The notes under the pieces: model-generated
Told to the model about the DNA's origin: nothing
What the model saw: the letters and a program-made list of their open reading frames with translations, nothing else
Database searches by the model: none
NCBI GenBank assembly: GCA_947396885.1
Contig: OX377205.1
Coordinates: 53,490,676-53,554,675 of the forward strand
Direction: 5' to 3'
DNA: 64,000 nucleotides
Source of the DNA: Heligmosomoides polygyrus polygyrus
Taxonomy: Eukaryota > Nematoda > Chromadorea > Rhabditida > Heligmosomidae
Shown here: one piece after another, positions 1 to 11,900 of the stretch
Position numbering within the stretch: position 1 is the first letter of the stretch
Layout: each line of letters opens with the position of its first letter
Made by a program: the position numbers and the translations under genes

Positions 1-345
1 TAAAAAGTGTCACCAACACCAAGAAAACGAGACAAGGCACACTGATAGTAAAGAAAACAAACGAATAATGCTATAGCTCCGTTCTATGCTCTCCTCCGCT
101 GACGCGGAGGATAGCACAGATTTGGGTAGGGAAGGGACTCCAGGGTGTGGCTCAAGTGACGCATCCATGTTAAAATTGCCTACATCCTGGAGTTCTCTCC
201 CTTGTCCAGTTAGGAAGCACATAAGACGCGGATCTATAATCGAAACGAAGAGATACAACTGCATTTACGTTCACTGCATGTAGCTACTCGCCACGCCGGC
301 CCGCCGCGCCTGCTGTGGTAACCCCCGGATCCTATTTGCGCCCAC
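1..345 (+). repeat. Dispersed repeat A, copy 1
   Basis: From AAAAAGTGTCACCAACAC to about 345 this matches 26493-26815 throughout at roughly 75 percent. Shared landmarks are GGGAAGGGACTCCAGG, TGTTAAAATTGCCTACATCC and CTGCATTTAC. An internal pair GGACTCCAGG...CCTGGAGTTC can form a hairpin. The copy runs off the window edge. Confidence 0.65.
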
Positions 346-479
346 CCTTGTTATGATTAGCAGAGGTGTGGTTCAGAGAATGTATCTAGAAGGTGTAGGA
401 GAAATGAGGAATCTGTCTAGAAATACTCCTGGTCACGACACTTCACGGGCAAAGACCAGCATCCTTCTCACATTTAGCC

Positions 480-1203
480 CTTTATCTGTGGTCCGTTAAA
501 CCCCACCTCCCCTCGCGCGTAATCTTCGTATCTCCATCCCTCTCCCTAACCTGTAGATCGTGAGTCAGACGACGTGACAACTCGCAAGATGCGATTAGTA
601 GGGAAGAGCCGTGCTCGGGAGTGACCAGAGAAGGCGGCGAGAGGTCACGCTTCCAGGGACGAGAGCAGAGGAGCGGAGTGAGCTCGGCGCGCGGTCGGCG
701 ACCGCTTCTGGCGGGGAGAGGTGGTCGACGGGCGACCGAAGGGAGAAAGCGCGTCGGCGACAGTTCGCGCTCGGATCGATACTTCGATGTTCGGGGAAGC
801 CGCGCGCGCAGAGCACTTCCCCTCGTGCCGTCCCGACTGCAGCCTCGACGGGGCTCCCCTGCCACCGAGCGCCTCGCGGGGCATGTGCCGAGCGGACCGG
901 CATTCAGAAAACGCCGTTCGCCCCGGACGTCGTCTGCTCGACGAAGCGGACAGGCTCCCTTGTTGCGTTCGCTGCAGAGGGGGGGGGGGGGGCAGCTTGC
1001 CGCGACCGGAGTCCTAGTCCTCCGACCCCGACGCTTCCGCGACACTGTCACTGCTTTTCTCCTCCCACGCAAGGCTGGTCTCGTCCCTGTCTTGCGGTGT
1101 GCTGTCAGAGAAATCGGGCTGCTGTGCTCCCGTCTTTGGATCTCGAGACGTCGATGCTGGCAGTGCCTATTCTTGTGGCGTGTGAAACTTGAAAGATACA
1201 CCA
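480..1203. other. GC-rich island without a recognisable gene
   Basis: The base composition is far more GC-rich than its surroundings, with a run of 14 G at 979-992. Long overlapping open frames exist on both strands (up to 247 codons), but they are Arg/Pro/Ser-rich and match nothing recognised, as expected when stop codons are rare by composition. It does not look like 18S, 5.8S or 28S rRNA. A ribosomal spacer or a transposon interior remain possible. Confidence 0.4.
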
Positions 1204-1279
1204 GATCGTGCACCTCGAGGTTCATGGTTCGGTTACAGGCCTGCCTGTAACCGAACCATGAACCTCGAGGTGCACGATC
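1204..1279. repeat. Perfect 37-bp inverted repeat, 2-nt loop
   Basis: The left arm 1204-1240 (GATCGTGCACCTCGAGGTTC through GGTTACAGGC) is the exact reverse complement of 1243-1279. The loop is CT. It closes the GC-rich island on its right side. Confidence 0.9.
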
Positions 1280-1662
1280 ATGTCTTCCATCCCAGCGGGA
1301 TCGTAGAATTGTTAGACTTGACCGAGCGCCGTGTATTCTGCTCCTGCGAGATACGTTAAGGCAGTTTCGATGCGAATATAGTCTTTACAACCAGAAAGAA
1401 AAATTTTGAATTCTGGATATTCTAAATGTAAAACCAGTACGGAGAACAACCTTTTTTGTTGAAAAAGCGTCTCAAGTTTATGTAGTTGTAGCGGAGAGGG
1501 AGCGGCTTCCGGGACCACCCCGAATTCAAGCTTCCTGGTTCGGTTCCTGTCGAACGGGAAAGATTCGGGTCCTTCCGAACCAGAACGGTCACGATGCCGG
1601 TAAAACCAAACATTAGCCAAGAGGAACGGATGCTGGCCCACTTCATGTACGTGATGGACTAC

Positions 1663-1733
1663 TTGGCTGGAAAAGGTTTCAAGCGTGATTTCGGGGCGCA
1701 AAAGACCAACTCCACTGTTATTTGGAGAAGTAG
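1663..1733 (+). repeat. 71-bp segment identical to 44726-44796
   Basis: The two segments match base for base from TTGGCTGGAAAAGGTTTCAA to TTATTTGGAGAAGTAG, while their flanks differ completely. The segment belongs to repeat B. Confidence 0.75.
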
Positions 1734-1734
1734 A

Positions 1735-2350
1735 TGTGATGGAGTGATGGAGTTGGGCTCCAGGTGAATCTCATGAAGGCAATCTCCATGAAAGGGATGA
1801 GAAAATAGGACGCATAAGAGCATCGAAGAACTCGTGAAGAAGACGAAGGACGTCCGGCTTCATACCCTCCCACTCGAGTTCACTGCTCTTCCTGCGCTTT
1901 CGTAGACACTCGCTGGACGATGGTCATCGCCGACTGGATTCTGGGGGAGGGATTGGTACTTATGAAGCAGAGGGCCCGTGGTGCCGTGGGGTTGCCGGGA
2001 AACAAGTTAACGCGGCAATCCCGCGGCACCACGCGGCCGGTACATATGAAGCACGGTCCCCGGGTGCCGTGGGGTTGCCGCGTTCCCGTAGCCGTTGCTG
2101 CGTTAACATGTTTCCCGATAACCCACGGCAACACGGGCCATTTGCTTCATAAGCACCGAGGGATTTTTCAAAGGAACACCAGGACGTTTAGGGCTTTTCT
2201 TCGTAAAAGCCCTAAACGAATGGTCGTAATCCTTCAGGCAGATTGATCCACTGCAGGATCCTGACACAAGACAGGGACGAATTGGGACGCTGCTGGCGCC
2301 CGCTGGAGCAACTCGATGATCAATGGGCGACGGGAAGTATAGGTGAAGAT
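1735..2350 (+). pseudogene. Diverged RTE 3' fragment, split by a MITE
   Basis: Residues recognisable on the plus strand include SIEELVKKTKDVRLH and LPALS (1820-1905), the ADWI block (about 1928-1942), and TQDRDE then [13 protein letters not shown] (about 2263-2325). These match the C-terminal part of the RTE at 41255-44041. A 203-bp hAT-like MITE sits inside (1955-2157). Several stops and shifts show that it is old. Confidence 0.7.
1955..2157. mobile_element. hAT-like MITE with 8-bp target-site duplication
   Basis: The 203-bp element begins GGTACTTATGAAGCA and ends TGCTTCATAAGCACC, giving imperfect terminal inverted repeats of about 65 bp. It is flanked by perfect GAGGGATT duplications at 1947-1954 and 2158-2165. 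An 8-bp duplication and these ends fit a non-autonomous hAT element. Removing it restores the alignment of the surrounding RTE fragment. Confidence 0.75.
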
Positions 2351-2514
2351 TGAATGGCATTCAAACCTTTTGTTTACCCGCTCTACTGTCAATGTGTGCA
2401 TCCCTCGCATGAACATGAGTTTAGTGAAAATGCAAAAGGCATGCCCCACGCAGGATTCAACCGCTAGCCTTTCGCTCGTAAGTTTGCCACGCTATCCAAG
2501 AGAGTGATAAGATA

Positions 2515-2705
2515 TCAACCTTCTTGCTTGCCTCACCACTCCGTTTCAATGGTGCAGCTATCATGGGCCGTAACTCTGCCCAAAGTTGTACCAGGGTTGA
2601 CATGCATACTGTTACTTCTGAGAGGGAGGCGGTTCTGCCTATACGCGTCTCATCGCTGGTTCAGACCTACACTTCAGGTAGTTCCCTGGTGAGTTGTACG
2701 CTAGC
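2515..2705. repeat. Fragment of foldback element (family of 15007-15465)
   Basis: TTCTGAGAGGGAGGCGGTTC, TGCCTATACGCG and CAGGTAGTTCCCTGGT correspond to the right arm of the foldback element in the PTCD3 intron. The left arm is not complete. Confidence 0.5.
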
Positions 2706-5020
2706 GGGCCATTGTGTAGGTCAAACAACAAGTATGAATGCAAAGCGCATCCCAAACTGTAATTAATTGACGCCGATCTCTCAAGTTTATTATATTGCAT
2801 GTACATATATTTCGAGGACCGCCACTTACTGAAAAAGAGGAATAACCATCACGCATTCACTGGAAACTAAGAAATTCGCTTCTTAGCGAAATGTGGACCA
2901 ATGCAGCCAACTCCAAATTGTGGCCCATCTAAGGAACCTGTGCCAAAATCGGCCTCCAGTTGGAGTTCCTTCCGTTGCTCATTCGATGCTCTCCATCACG
3001 TCAGCGAGGTTTCAGTACAGTGCACGTGCAAGGTGCACCTCCTGAAGCATTTTCCACAACCGCTGAACACTTTCCAGGCGCGTTAATTAGTTCTTAACAC
3101 TAAGCAGGTGAATCTTTATTTTCTCCGTAAGTCCGTGCCTATCCAATTCAGGTTATTCACGCAGTTGCTACACAAATCATAGCTTCCTTACCAGTTACTC
3201 TTCCGAAATCTGAATTCAGTCATGACGCCAAAATAAACAATCGATTTTATGGGCCCGAACAATGCACCTTGCAACACGAGGCAATACTCAGACTACCAAT
3301 GCTTGGACATCTGGAGAGACCCTTGAGGGGAGACGATACAGTGAGGGAGATATTCGCTTTTCCTCGCCAATTACGACGCTGCATTGCATGAATTCCAGAA
3401 AGTAGCTACTTGTCGTCAACGAGAGAACTTCAAGAATCTTATAAATGAAAAGCGCATCGCCTGCAATCCTAAAAAAAAGGAAATGGTAAGCGCTGGAACC
3501 TCCCATCACTCATTTCATATTCGATTTCATCTGGTAACCCCAAGTTATTACGTGAAACTCCCATGGAACAGAAACGGTGTTCGACGAAATCAGAGTTTGG
3601 CTGACGAGGTGCATGTTGTGGCGGCTCATCCAGCTTTTCAACACACATGAGAATCGATGGTAACCATGGATAACAATCCCTGCAAGAAGCCGAAGAGTGA
3701 TGACAGTCACAGAACCCCACTACGAGGGTGCCATAACTGTCCTCGTTCGGGTGTCACGAGCTTGCGAGAACTCTATGAGTGTATGCAGTCATGACTACAT
3801 TTCGACGAATCCGCGAGAGAGCGAATGTGTCATTACAACCAGCGGCGTTATCTCACCGTCAGAAAAACCAGTAAACTATTGAGGCCCATCACTTCCAATA
3901 CAAAGCGAACTGAGGTCACTAGAGTATCGATTGCCAACATTATTCGCAATTGGCAGGGGGCAAGTTCAAAACTAGGTGAGCATGCAAATGCCGTTGACAG
4001 CATAAACTGCATATCCGAGAGGCGGCTTAAGCGATAAGGACCGACGTCAATCAATCCTTATTGGGCGTGTCAGGTGTCCGACTTCTCTGTACCAAGTCCA
4101 GCGATCGATTTGCATCACGAGGACCGATACGAGCTCCCATCAGATTGCACTGACTTCGTCGTGCGTGTGTCAGGCATAGGTCGCGTCGCAATCTCTACCC
4201 TCTACCGCCGCCTATCTGGAGACGAGACATTGCGTATTTGCCCTACATGGTGTTTGGCGGTAGTCATGCGATAGATAATAGTTTTCCTATCCGTAATAGA
4301 ACCATCCCACTGAATAAAGCCGTCCTCGTCCTCTATCACAACTTAGGCCTAACACCAACACAAATTGCGGATCCAGGAAGGATAGCAAGGCTTTCCCATC
4401 ATCGTTATGTACGAGCAAGCAAGGGTGATAAAGTGTAAGGAGCACAGCTCGAAGACTAATTGGCAAAGTTTCAAAAAGGATGCAAACACATTCGAGAGGA
4501 TTCAACTGTCAAGTAACCATACGAAGGTGGCGCTCCTCTATCACATTACTTGAACGCCAAAATGTCAGGTTCAACTAAAGGGCATGAAAATTTTGCTCAA
4601 AACAACGGCGATGAATGTCTTAGATAACGACATCGTCCGTTAATGCATCTAGGATTACGACTGCGTTCAAGGCCACTGCAAACGGTGATTGAGCGATTCT
4701 CTGCCCGAGCTCCTTACGTCGTTTGCCATACTAGCGCAGCGCTAAAACCTTCACAGGGTCGTAGAATGCTTCCTAGCAACTGCGGAGGCGGAGACCGAAC
4801 TACTGTTGAGCTTCCATGAAGATGGTAGCGAAACCACTCCATGAATTAGAAAACTAACCGAAGCTCACAGGCATCAACACATGATATTTATTTATTTGTT
4901 CGTCATATTATTATTTATTCATTCGTCATATCATATTCACTGTTTCCTCCACAAAGTGTTACGAGTGCTACAGATAGGTGAAGCCGGTGGTCATTGGCGG
5001 TTTTCTAGTATACCTTTGTC
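2706..5020. other. Unassigned DNA; weak candidate exon at about 3510-3685 (minus)
   Basis: No family was recognised. On the minus strand, a stretch after CTTCTTGCAG (about 3685) stays open to AG|GTTCCAG (about 3505) and encodes DCYPWLPSILMCVEKLDEPP then RFCSMGVSRNNLGLPDEIEY, which has protein-like composition and plausible splice signals. Neighbouring frames give no supporting exon. The rest shows only short chance ORFs. Confidence 0.2.
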
Positions 5021-5025
5021 CTTGG

Positions 5026-5240
5026 GAAAAAATTTCGAATTTCGAATGATCGAATAATATTCGATTTTCAAAATTTCGAATTTCGAATGATCGAATAATA
5101 TTTGATTTTCAAAATTTCGAATTTCGAATGATCGAATAATATTCGATTTTCAAAAATTCGAATTTCGAATGATCAAATAATATTCGATTTTCAAAATTTC
5201 GAATTTCGAATGACCGAATAATATTCGATTTTCAAAAAGT
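5026..5240. repeat. 41-bp tandem repeat, five copies, TTCGAA-rich
   Basis: The unit AAAATTTCGAATTTCGAATG followed by ATCGAATAATATTCGATTTTC repeats five times with few changes. Irregular TTCGAAT sequence continues to about 5290. Confidence 0.85.
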
Positions 5241-5290
5241 CGAATTTCGAATAATCGAATTTCGAATAGTCGAATATTCGAATAATCAAA

Positions 5291-8136
5291 TGAACACTAT
5301 TATTTACTGTCGTCACCCAGTGGTTGACATTTAATTATTTTTTATTACCCACTGTGAAGGAAATGGATGGCTGCTCCATCCATTTCCTTTACGAGACCAA
5401 AGGACAATAACAGCGGTATAATGGCAATGAAGCACGCTTTGCTTCCCTAAGAATTCGTGCACCGAGAAGAGAGAAACACCTTGGGTAGGCAGAGCTAGAT
5501 TGTTATAGGTCTTTCTCTATAGGTTGCTATCCTTCCTTATGTTATAGCGAAGCTTCCAGGTGGTAAAAGAATGATTATCATGAGCGGAGAAATGACACAA
5601 AGGCGATCTGGTGCAGAAAGGGCGCACTGGAGTCTCATGAATGGCATTCAGTTTGTGTTCTAGCTCCGTTGAAGAGAAACGGACCCGCGTTGGAATCTAA
5701 TCTGACAAGATACTACAACTTGGACAGTGTTAAAGCGAAAATGGGGATGGCTCACTTTCATAGGAAACGGAGTATGACTGGCTCTTGTACTCCATAGCCA
5801 TTGCTCTTCCTCTCTTCTTCAACGTCTTTACTGGCAGAAAGCAGGAGCTTTCTAGGCCCATGAAAGTTCTACCTCCCTACCGCAGCCCCTTCGGCTCTAA
5901 TCGTTCCCTTGTTGTAACTGGGGTAGAAATACAAAACGAAGATTCTCCCGTAGTATACTGAAGGTAAAAATATCTGTGTACAGGCATACCGTAATCACTT
6001 GCGATTCACGTGTATGGCCACAGCACGCTCTACGGCAAGCAGGTGCGCAGCGGAGGGCCGCGCTTGCAGCGCTTACTTCGCGTCAACTCACAAGGGAGGT
6101 CAAAGAACTTCCCGTGGGAATCTTATAAGTGACCTATTGAGCGCTGTGGGGGATTGTCCGAGAGGCACCCCAGTGGTTTAAAACTGAATGCAGCTAAGGG
6201 ACATTTTATTTAACGAATTTACCGAATTTACCTTTTTAACGCGAAAATTTTTCGTTAAAAAGTGGTCGTTAAAAATTTACCGAAAAAATTTAACGCACAC
6301 CCCTGCTGCCCATCGCCTCTCCACCGCTCTCTGCTAATCGAAGGTCTAGGGACTTGTACTCCCATAACTCCGGAGATCGAAAGCAGGTTTCGCCCAAACG
6401 TCGTCTAGAGGGCTAATTGAGGTGCTGATCGCAAATCTAGTAAACGTTCTCGCGTGATCGCGTGATTCCACATTTTCATGAGTGATCAAGTTTATCAGTT
6501 TGAGTACATAGAATCGCTTTCTTCACCTACATATGTGATCAGACTTGCTTTCCGGTCTTCGACTTGGAGATGGAATATAGTGTACGAAAAATGGATAATT
6601 TAGAAAAAGAAATGACAGATTCATGGCAGCAGCCTAAATAATTTCCTAAGGCGAGGAAAGGACGAAATCAGTGGTCATGACAACCCCATCCTTACTCACG
6701 AACACACACTATGAAATATCGTAAGCGGCCAAATTTTCGAAATTGGATACCATATTCGTGCTCAGCATCCAAAATAACAGTACAGGCGATGTTTGGGCGG
6801 AAAAAAAATCGACCTCCACTCCACTTTTGGAGTCACAATAGTACAACGCGGCCGGTTATTCTGCACCTTTTCTCGCACATACTCACCGTCGCCTATTGTG
6901 GTCGACGGTAACACCGAACGCGTTTGCCAGCTTCGTGATCAGAACCTCAGTCAACCCTCAGGACAACATTTGTACGAAATTTTACTATCTACTTACGAAG
7001 TCATGGGGATTAATACAAGTACCTACGTTTGCAAAGCTCCCCCCCCCCCCCCCCGTCAGTGCGGGAGAGTGGCCGAGGAAGAATAGGCTGCAAGAAGACC
7101 AGTGCTAGCTGATAAGGCGAAAGTGACGCCTTGAATGGCCTTGAAATACTCGGAAATTAACATGCAGATGCTATAGAGCTTTAATTATAGTTAGATGTTA
7201 GAAATCTGACGATTTATTAGGTCAAATGAATCATTCACTGCAGTCGGGGCGTGGATAGCGGGGAGAGGTCCAGCTTCGAATCTAGGCGAGTTGTTTACGG
7301 ATTGCTGTGCGTTTTGGTAAATGTAGAACATATTCTCATTTTAACCATATTTACGAAAATGATCGAAATGTGTTGCTTCAGTCCATCTCTGGGATGTGCT
7401 GATCAGTCTTCGGGTTTCTATAGAGAACGTTTCTCTTGTAAATTTTTACTAATTTTAGCATCTCTTATAAAATGCATCATTTTTGACCCACTCCGTAGTA
7501 TTGTACTCCGTAGTATTCGTAGCATTTGCATATAACACCAAATACAGTACTAACAACTAAATTAATTTGTCACCTTCTTCACTGACGAGCCTCGGGGTGA
7601 CTAATTACTAATTATAAACATGTTTTGTATGAAGGCAGAGGCGAAACAAGACATGTTTAGTATTGCTGTTACCATTGTTTTAGTTATTACTTGTTTTAGT
7701 TGTTGCTTGTTTTCCACTTGTGTTTGTTATAGTACAGAGTGATTTAGAGTTCATGTATACCCCAGGTTATTTCTAATTCTACTTCGTTGCCTAGACATCG
7801 AATTTAAAACTGTTTGAGTATTAAAATTTACATATATGATTAACTTATTCTATTGAAGTGCTACAGTTTTTTGTAATTTTTGACCTACCCAGATGCCCAC
7901 AGGACATTTGAAGACCACTACGGTGCTTCTTAGACACACCCTTATAACAAGCAATAGGTCATTTTGGAAATCTCCACGGGAAGTTCATTGATTTCTCTTG
8001 TCAGATTTCGTACACACAATTCGGCGCACTTTGAGCGACGCGCGAAACTCAAACATCGTTTTTTATCATAAGGTCAGACTCCCCTGGTTTTCGAAGAAGA
8101 GTGCCACTGACTTGTTAAGAGACTGATAAAGAATAT
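5291..8136. other. Gene-free AT-rich DNA
   Basis: No coding or transposon signature was recognised. A TTAACG/TTTACC simple-sequence patch lies at 6195-6312 and ends CACACCCCTG. A run of 16 C lies at 7039-7054. Confidence 0.5.
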
Positions 8137-8370
8137 TCGAATATTCGACTATTCGAATATTCGATATTCGAAGCCTTCGAATATTCGAATAAACGAATAT
8201 TCGAATATTGGCCAATTTCGAATATTCGAATAAACGAATAATTCGAATATTGGACTTTCTCGAATATTCGAATAATCGAATAATTCGAATATTGGACTTT
8301 CTCGTATATTCGAATATTCGAAATTCGAATTTATTCGAAATTCGACTATTCGAAATTCGAAAAGGACAAA
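8137..8370. repeat. TTCGAA/AATATTCG simple-sequence block
   Basis: The block is made of GAATATTCG and TTCGAA motifs. Its right flank GGACAAAGGTATATTTTCTAG is the reverse of the left flank of the 5026 block, so the two appear to be inverted copies of one larger element. Confidence 0.7.
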
Positions 8371-8868
8371 GGTATATTTTCTAGTGATCGTCGGAGTCAT
8401 AGCGTACGTGGCTTAGGACCAGCGGAAGAGTAAGTCGAAGCGCTTCTGAATCGACCTGCGCCTCTACGAAAGCTTGAAAAGTCCCGTTTGAAGAGATCTT
8501 GTTCAGAAATACGCTGATTTCCATAACATGTTTGTGAGTGGTGACAGTTGAGCCGAGTAAATCTTTCATCGCCAAATATGGAAACGAGAGACGTCGATCT
8601 TCGTTCTCCTTCAGGAATGCAACTTTCGATCAACATAGCCTGTGTTGGTGCAAAGCTGTCTCTATAGGAGCGGTTCATGAGTTATTTGAGAAGCGTGTTT
8701 TCATCTTCTTTCTTCACTATTTTCCTAAGCATCACTTAAAAACATGCACTATAACTGCTTTCATCAAAAAACATGACAACAACAAACTAAAAACAACATC
8801 AGTTTATGCAGCAGCGATAGGCCTGCCGAACGGAAGCGCTGCAATCTATTAAATTCTGTACAGTTTCT

Positions 8869-8932
8869 CTATTGCGGTCGTAATCTAACGAATCCTGTTA
8901 GCATCCGATTTTGGTGTTCAGTCAGTTTGCAC
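8869..8932 (-). CDS. PTCD3: PTCD3 terminal exon
   Basis: This 64-bp last exon has acceptor GTTTCAG. It encodes CKLTEHQNRMLTGFVRLRPQ and then a TAG stop at 8869-8871. The human protein has INQEQKEALSNLTAL at the equivalent place. Confidence 0.8.
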
Positions 8933-11900
8933 CTGAAACGAAATCTTACAGCGCTTCGGAAGTGCCAATATCCTGGGTGGTAATGAGGGTCACCTGTCCT
9001 GTATCCGCTGCACCAATGGTTCCAACTTGCTCCTCGGGAGACTGTTGCTCATAATCTCCACACATGTGGCAGCTCTAAATATTGTAGGCATGAAGAGGGT
9101 GGAGGTCGCTAGAAGGCAACCCTCACTTGTAGGGATCCCGTTCCCTTAATGCATCTTCGAAGATTTCCAGCATGGCAGCGTGCCTCACGTAGCCTGAAAC
9201 GTCATCACTAGTCAAAGGCTAGAAGTTAGTGCCACAAATATTGGTGCACACCTGTGTTAAGCACTGTAGCCTCCTCTCCTTCGGACTTTTCCGGATCCAA
9301 CAGCATCTCTAGGATCTCGTAAGCTCTCTGTGTTTCACCAACTCGGTTTAGAAGAAGAGCGCACTCGGAGATCTAAGACACATGGAAGTATTCGGCAACG
9401 AATCAAACTGCTGCTTTACCAACCACGCTGGGTGACAGCTTCAACTGCATCCTTTTCTGCCTCTCTTCGGTAAAGCCACTGAATTCAATCCAGATGTCCA
9501 CCATGCGACGAATGAGATTTGCGTACTGCTCGCGATGTTCCACAGATAGCGCCTGCAGCTGACCATTGCGCAAAGCAGCAGAAAGCCAGTGCTAGGAAAT
9601 CACCATATACTACCTGGTATTGCACATCCATGAGAAGATTTCTGAATGTTTGGGCGACTCGGAAGTCTACCATCTGACGAGCGCAGATACCGTCCTCAAC
9701 CAGTCGAACGAGGAGTGACCAGCGTGGTGAATTCTAAGAAATCGTTTTTCAATGAACACAGAGAATCGCTAGGAAATGTTCTAAATACAGGGAACTTTAT
9801 CGCTTTCGATGAATGGGTTGCACGCAGAAAAAGGTTTAGAGAATAATTGAAAGTACAATGACTTTATCCCATTTCGACACTCCGCACCTCCTCGTTTCAG
9901 CGTAGACGGCGGATTTTCTTCCAAAATTTCCAAACTATGGATGAAAGGTCTGAGCACTCCTGAGACATTTCTCATAAATGCTCTACTATTATTGTCAATA
10001 CTGTGCCAACGAGCTTTTTAAGGTGGATCTTTATTCCGGCTTTACGTTTGGACTAATTCGTCGTCGTCAGATACCTTAATGTGGTGCAAGGTTCTTGATA
10101 TGTAATCTATGTCACCAAGCGCATTAGCCGCTCTAGCGGTTGTGACATAAATCTATGACCCAACGTAAAACGCCTAGGAGGAGAAATAAACTCACACATA
10201 GATCCACCAATCTTATTGAGCGCAATTACCCTCTGTTTGTAGACAAGTAAGACCGAACGAAACACACCGTGCAGTCTAGCGTATAGATAAAATTCTTAGA
10301 CGTGCACGCCTAATAACTGGTCATACTACAGTTCGCGGTAGGGCAAGAGGGCAAGAGTTCACTTGTTACGGACATGCACTCATTTCGGCTATTCATTACT
10401 GGATTTTTTTCGGGAAAATCCAGAGCGGTTCTAATGTGTTCCTTGCGGTGATCTCTTCCTCTACATCCAAAATCCTACATTTCACGCCAAAGTCATTACC
10501 ATTACGCACACTAGAGTTGAGCTTTTTGATATTTTTTCGAAAGTCGAACAATCGAATAACTCGATTTTTTGAAAATCTCGAAACTCGAACAACCGAATAC
10601 CTCGATTTTTTTGAAAATTTCGAAAGTCGAACAGCTAACAGATTATACTCCCTCTAAAACGTTTCGAAGAACACGATTTTTTGAATATTTTAATTCGATA
10701 TTCAAATTCGAATGAAAATCATTCGAATACGTTTTCGAATACGTCATTCGAACGAAAATGTAAAAACACTAAGTATGAAGATGAGATAGTACCCAAAACA
10801 ATAATATCGATACTAGAGTCGACTAGACAGCAGTGATTTTCGTGATGCTGCTTAATGTTTAAAAGTAGTTTTAACTTTTGTTGTTTGTTCGTTATCCGGC
10901 CATTTTTGTGCAAAATTATCCGTTATACGGGTTTCAAAATGTTATTATCCGCTCATCCCTGGCATACACTCTCGGTAAGCGAGCTACACACATCTCGGTG
11001 CTGACAGTCAACGTTGCTTGGGTAGTACTTTGAACCCTGTTCCCCAAAAAGAATTCAATTTGATGTCACATTGTTCCGCCTTCAAGATGCTCCACCGGAC
11101 CAAAAAAGTCGACACAATCGCCAAAAATGTAATGCATTGCTGATCTCTTTCTTCTGTATTTTGCATAAGTTCAAGTGGCGAATAGTCAGTGCAAAACAAT
11201 CAGTGAGTGATGAGTCATCTTTTCCGTTCCGTCTTCCGGCTCGAATAAGAGCGGAACACGGAACGGAACGGAAGGACTAAAAACGGCCGGAAACCGGAAT
11301 TCGGAACACGGAAACGGAAATTCCGCACATCCCTGCTCTTCATGGTCACATATCGCATGGTGGGATTACTAAAGTCATATTTCGTTCCTAGATAACTATT
11401 TAGTCATTGCATGCGATTTTAGATAAATCTGCGAGGTAGAAAAGGCCAGCTCCGGTTAGGACGCGACTCCTTCTATAATGCGTATTTTCTACGGTCCCTT
11501 CAAATGCGTTATAACGAGAGGGGACTGTATATAGTAAGATTACGCATACCACTGTTTACAGACGTTTCACTAATCCTTACTTTTTTAAATACTGAATTAA
11601 GAACTTGTGGTAAGGATGGCGAAGGAGAGTTGATGACTGACGTTTCTGAGCAATTCGTCATCTTGAGGCATTTCCAGGAGAATCACTTGTCTTGCAGCTT
11701 GTTCGCAAAATGCCGAAACCCTTATGATTTTCACAAAAATCTAGACCTTTGCCGTTGATACTACATTATACCAATCGTTTAGCAGGATATGCATGATTAT
11801 AACGCCAAAATCGAGCTTTACCTAGCAACCAACATAATATCTCAGCGATTCGATGATGCAACCCTCTAGAACACAAGAGGAGGACAAATCCCATGGTTAC

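Noticed and set aside
482..1225. Open frames of 247, 209 and 193 codons in the GC-rich island
   Set aside because: They overlap on both strands, are Arg/Pro/Ser-rich without motifs, and one runs into the hairpin. GC-rich DNA gives such frames by chance.
1312..1701. 129-codon minus-strand ORF
   Set aside because: It overlaps repeat B sequence at its start and shows no known motif or splice support.
2430..2505. tRNA gene on the minus strand (GGTTGAATCC box)
   Set aside because: Acceptor and T stems do not pair; at best a degraded SINE.
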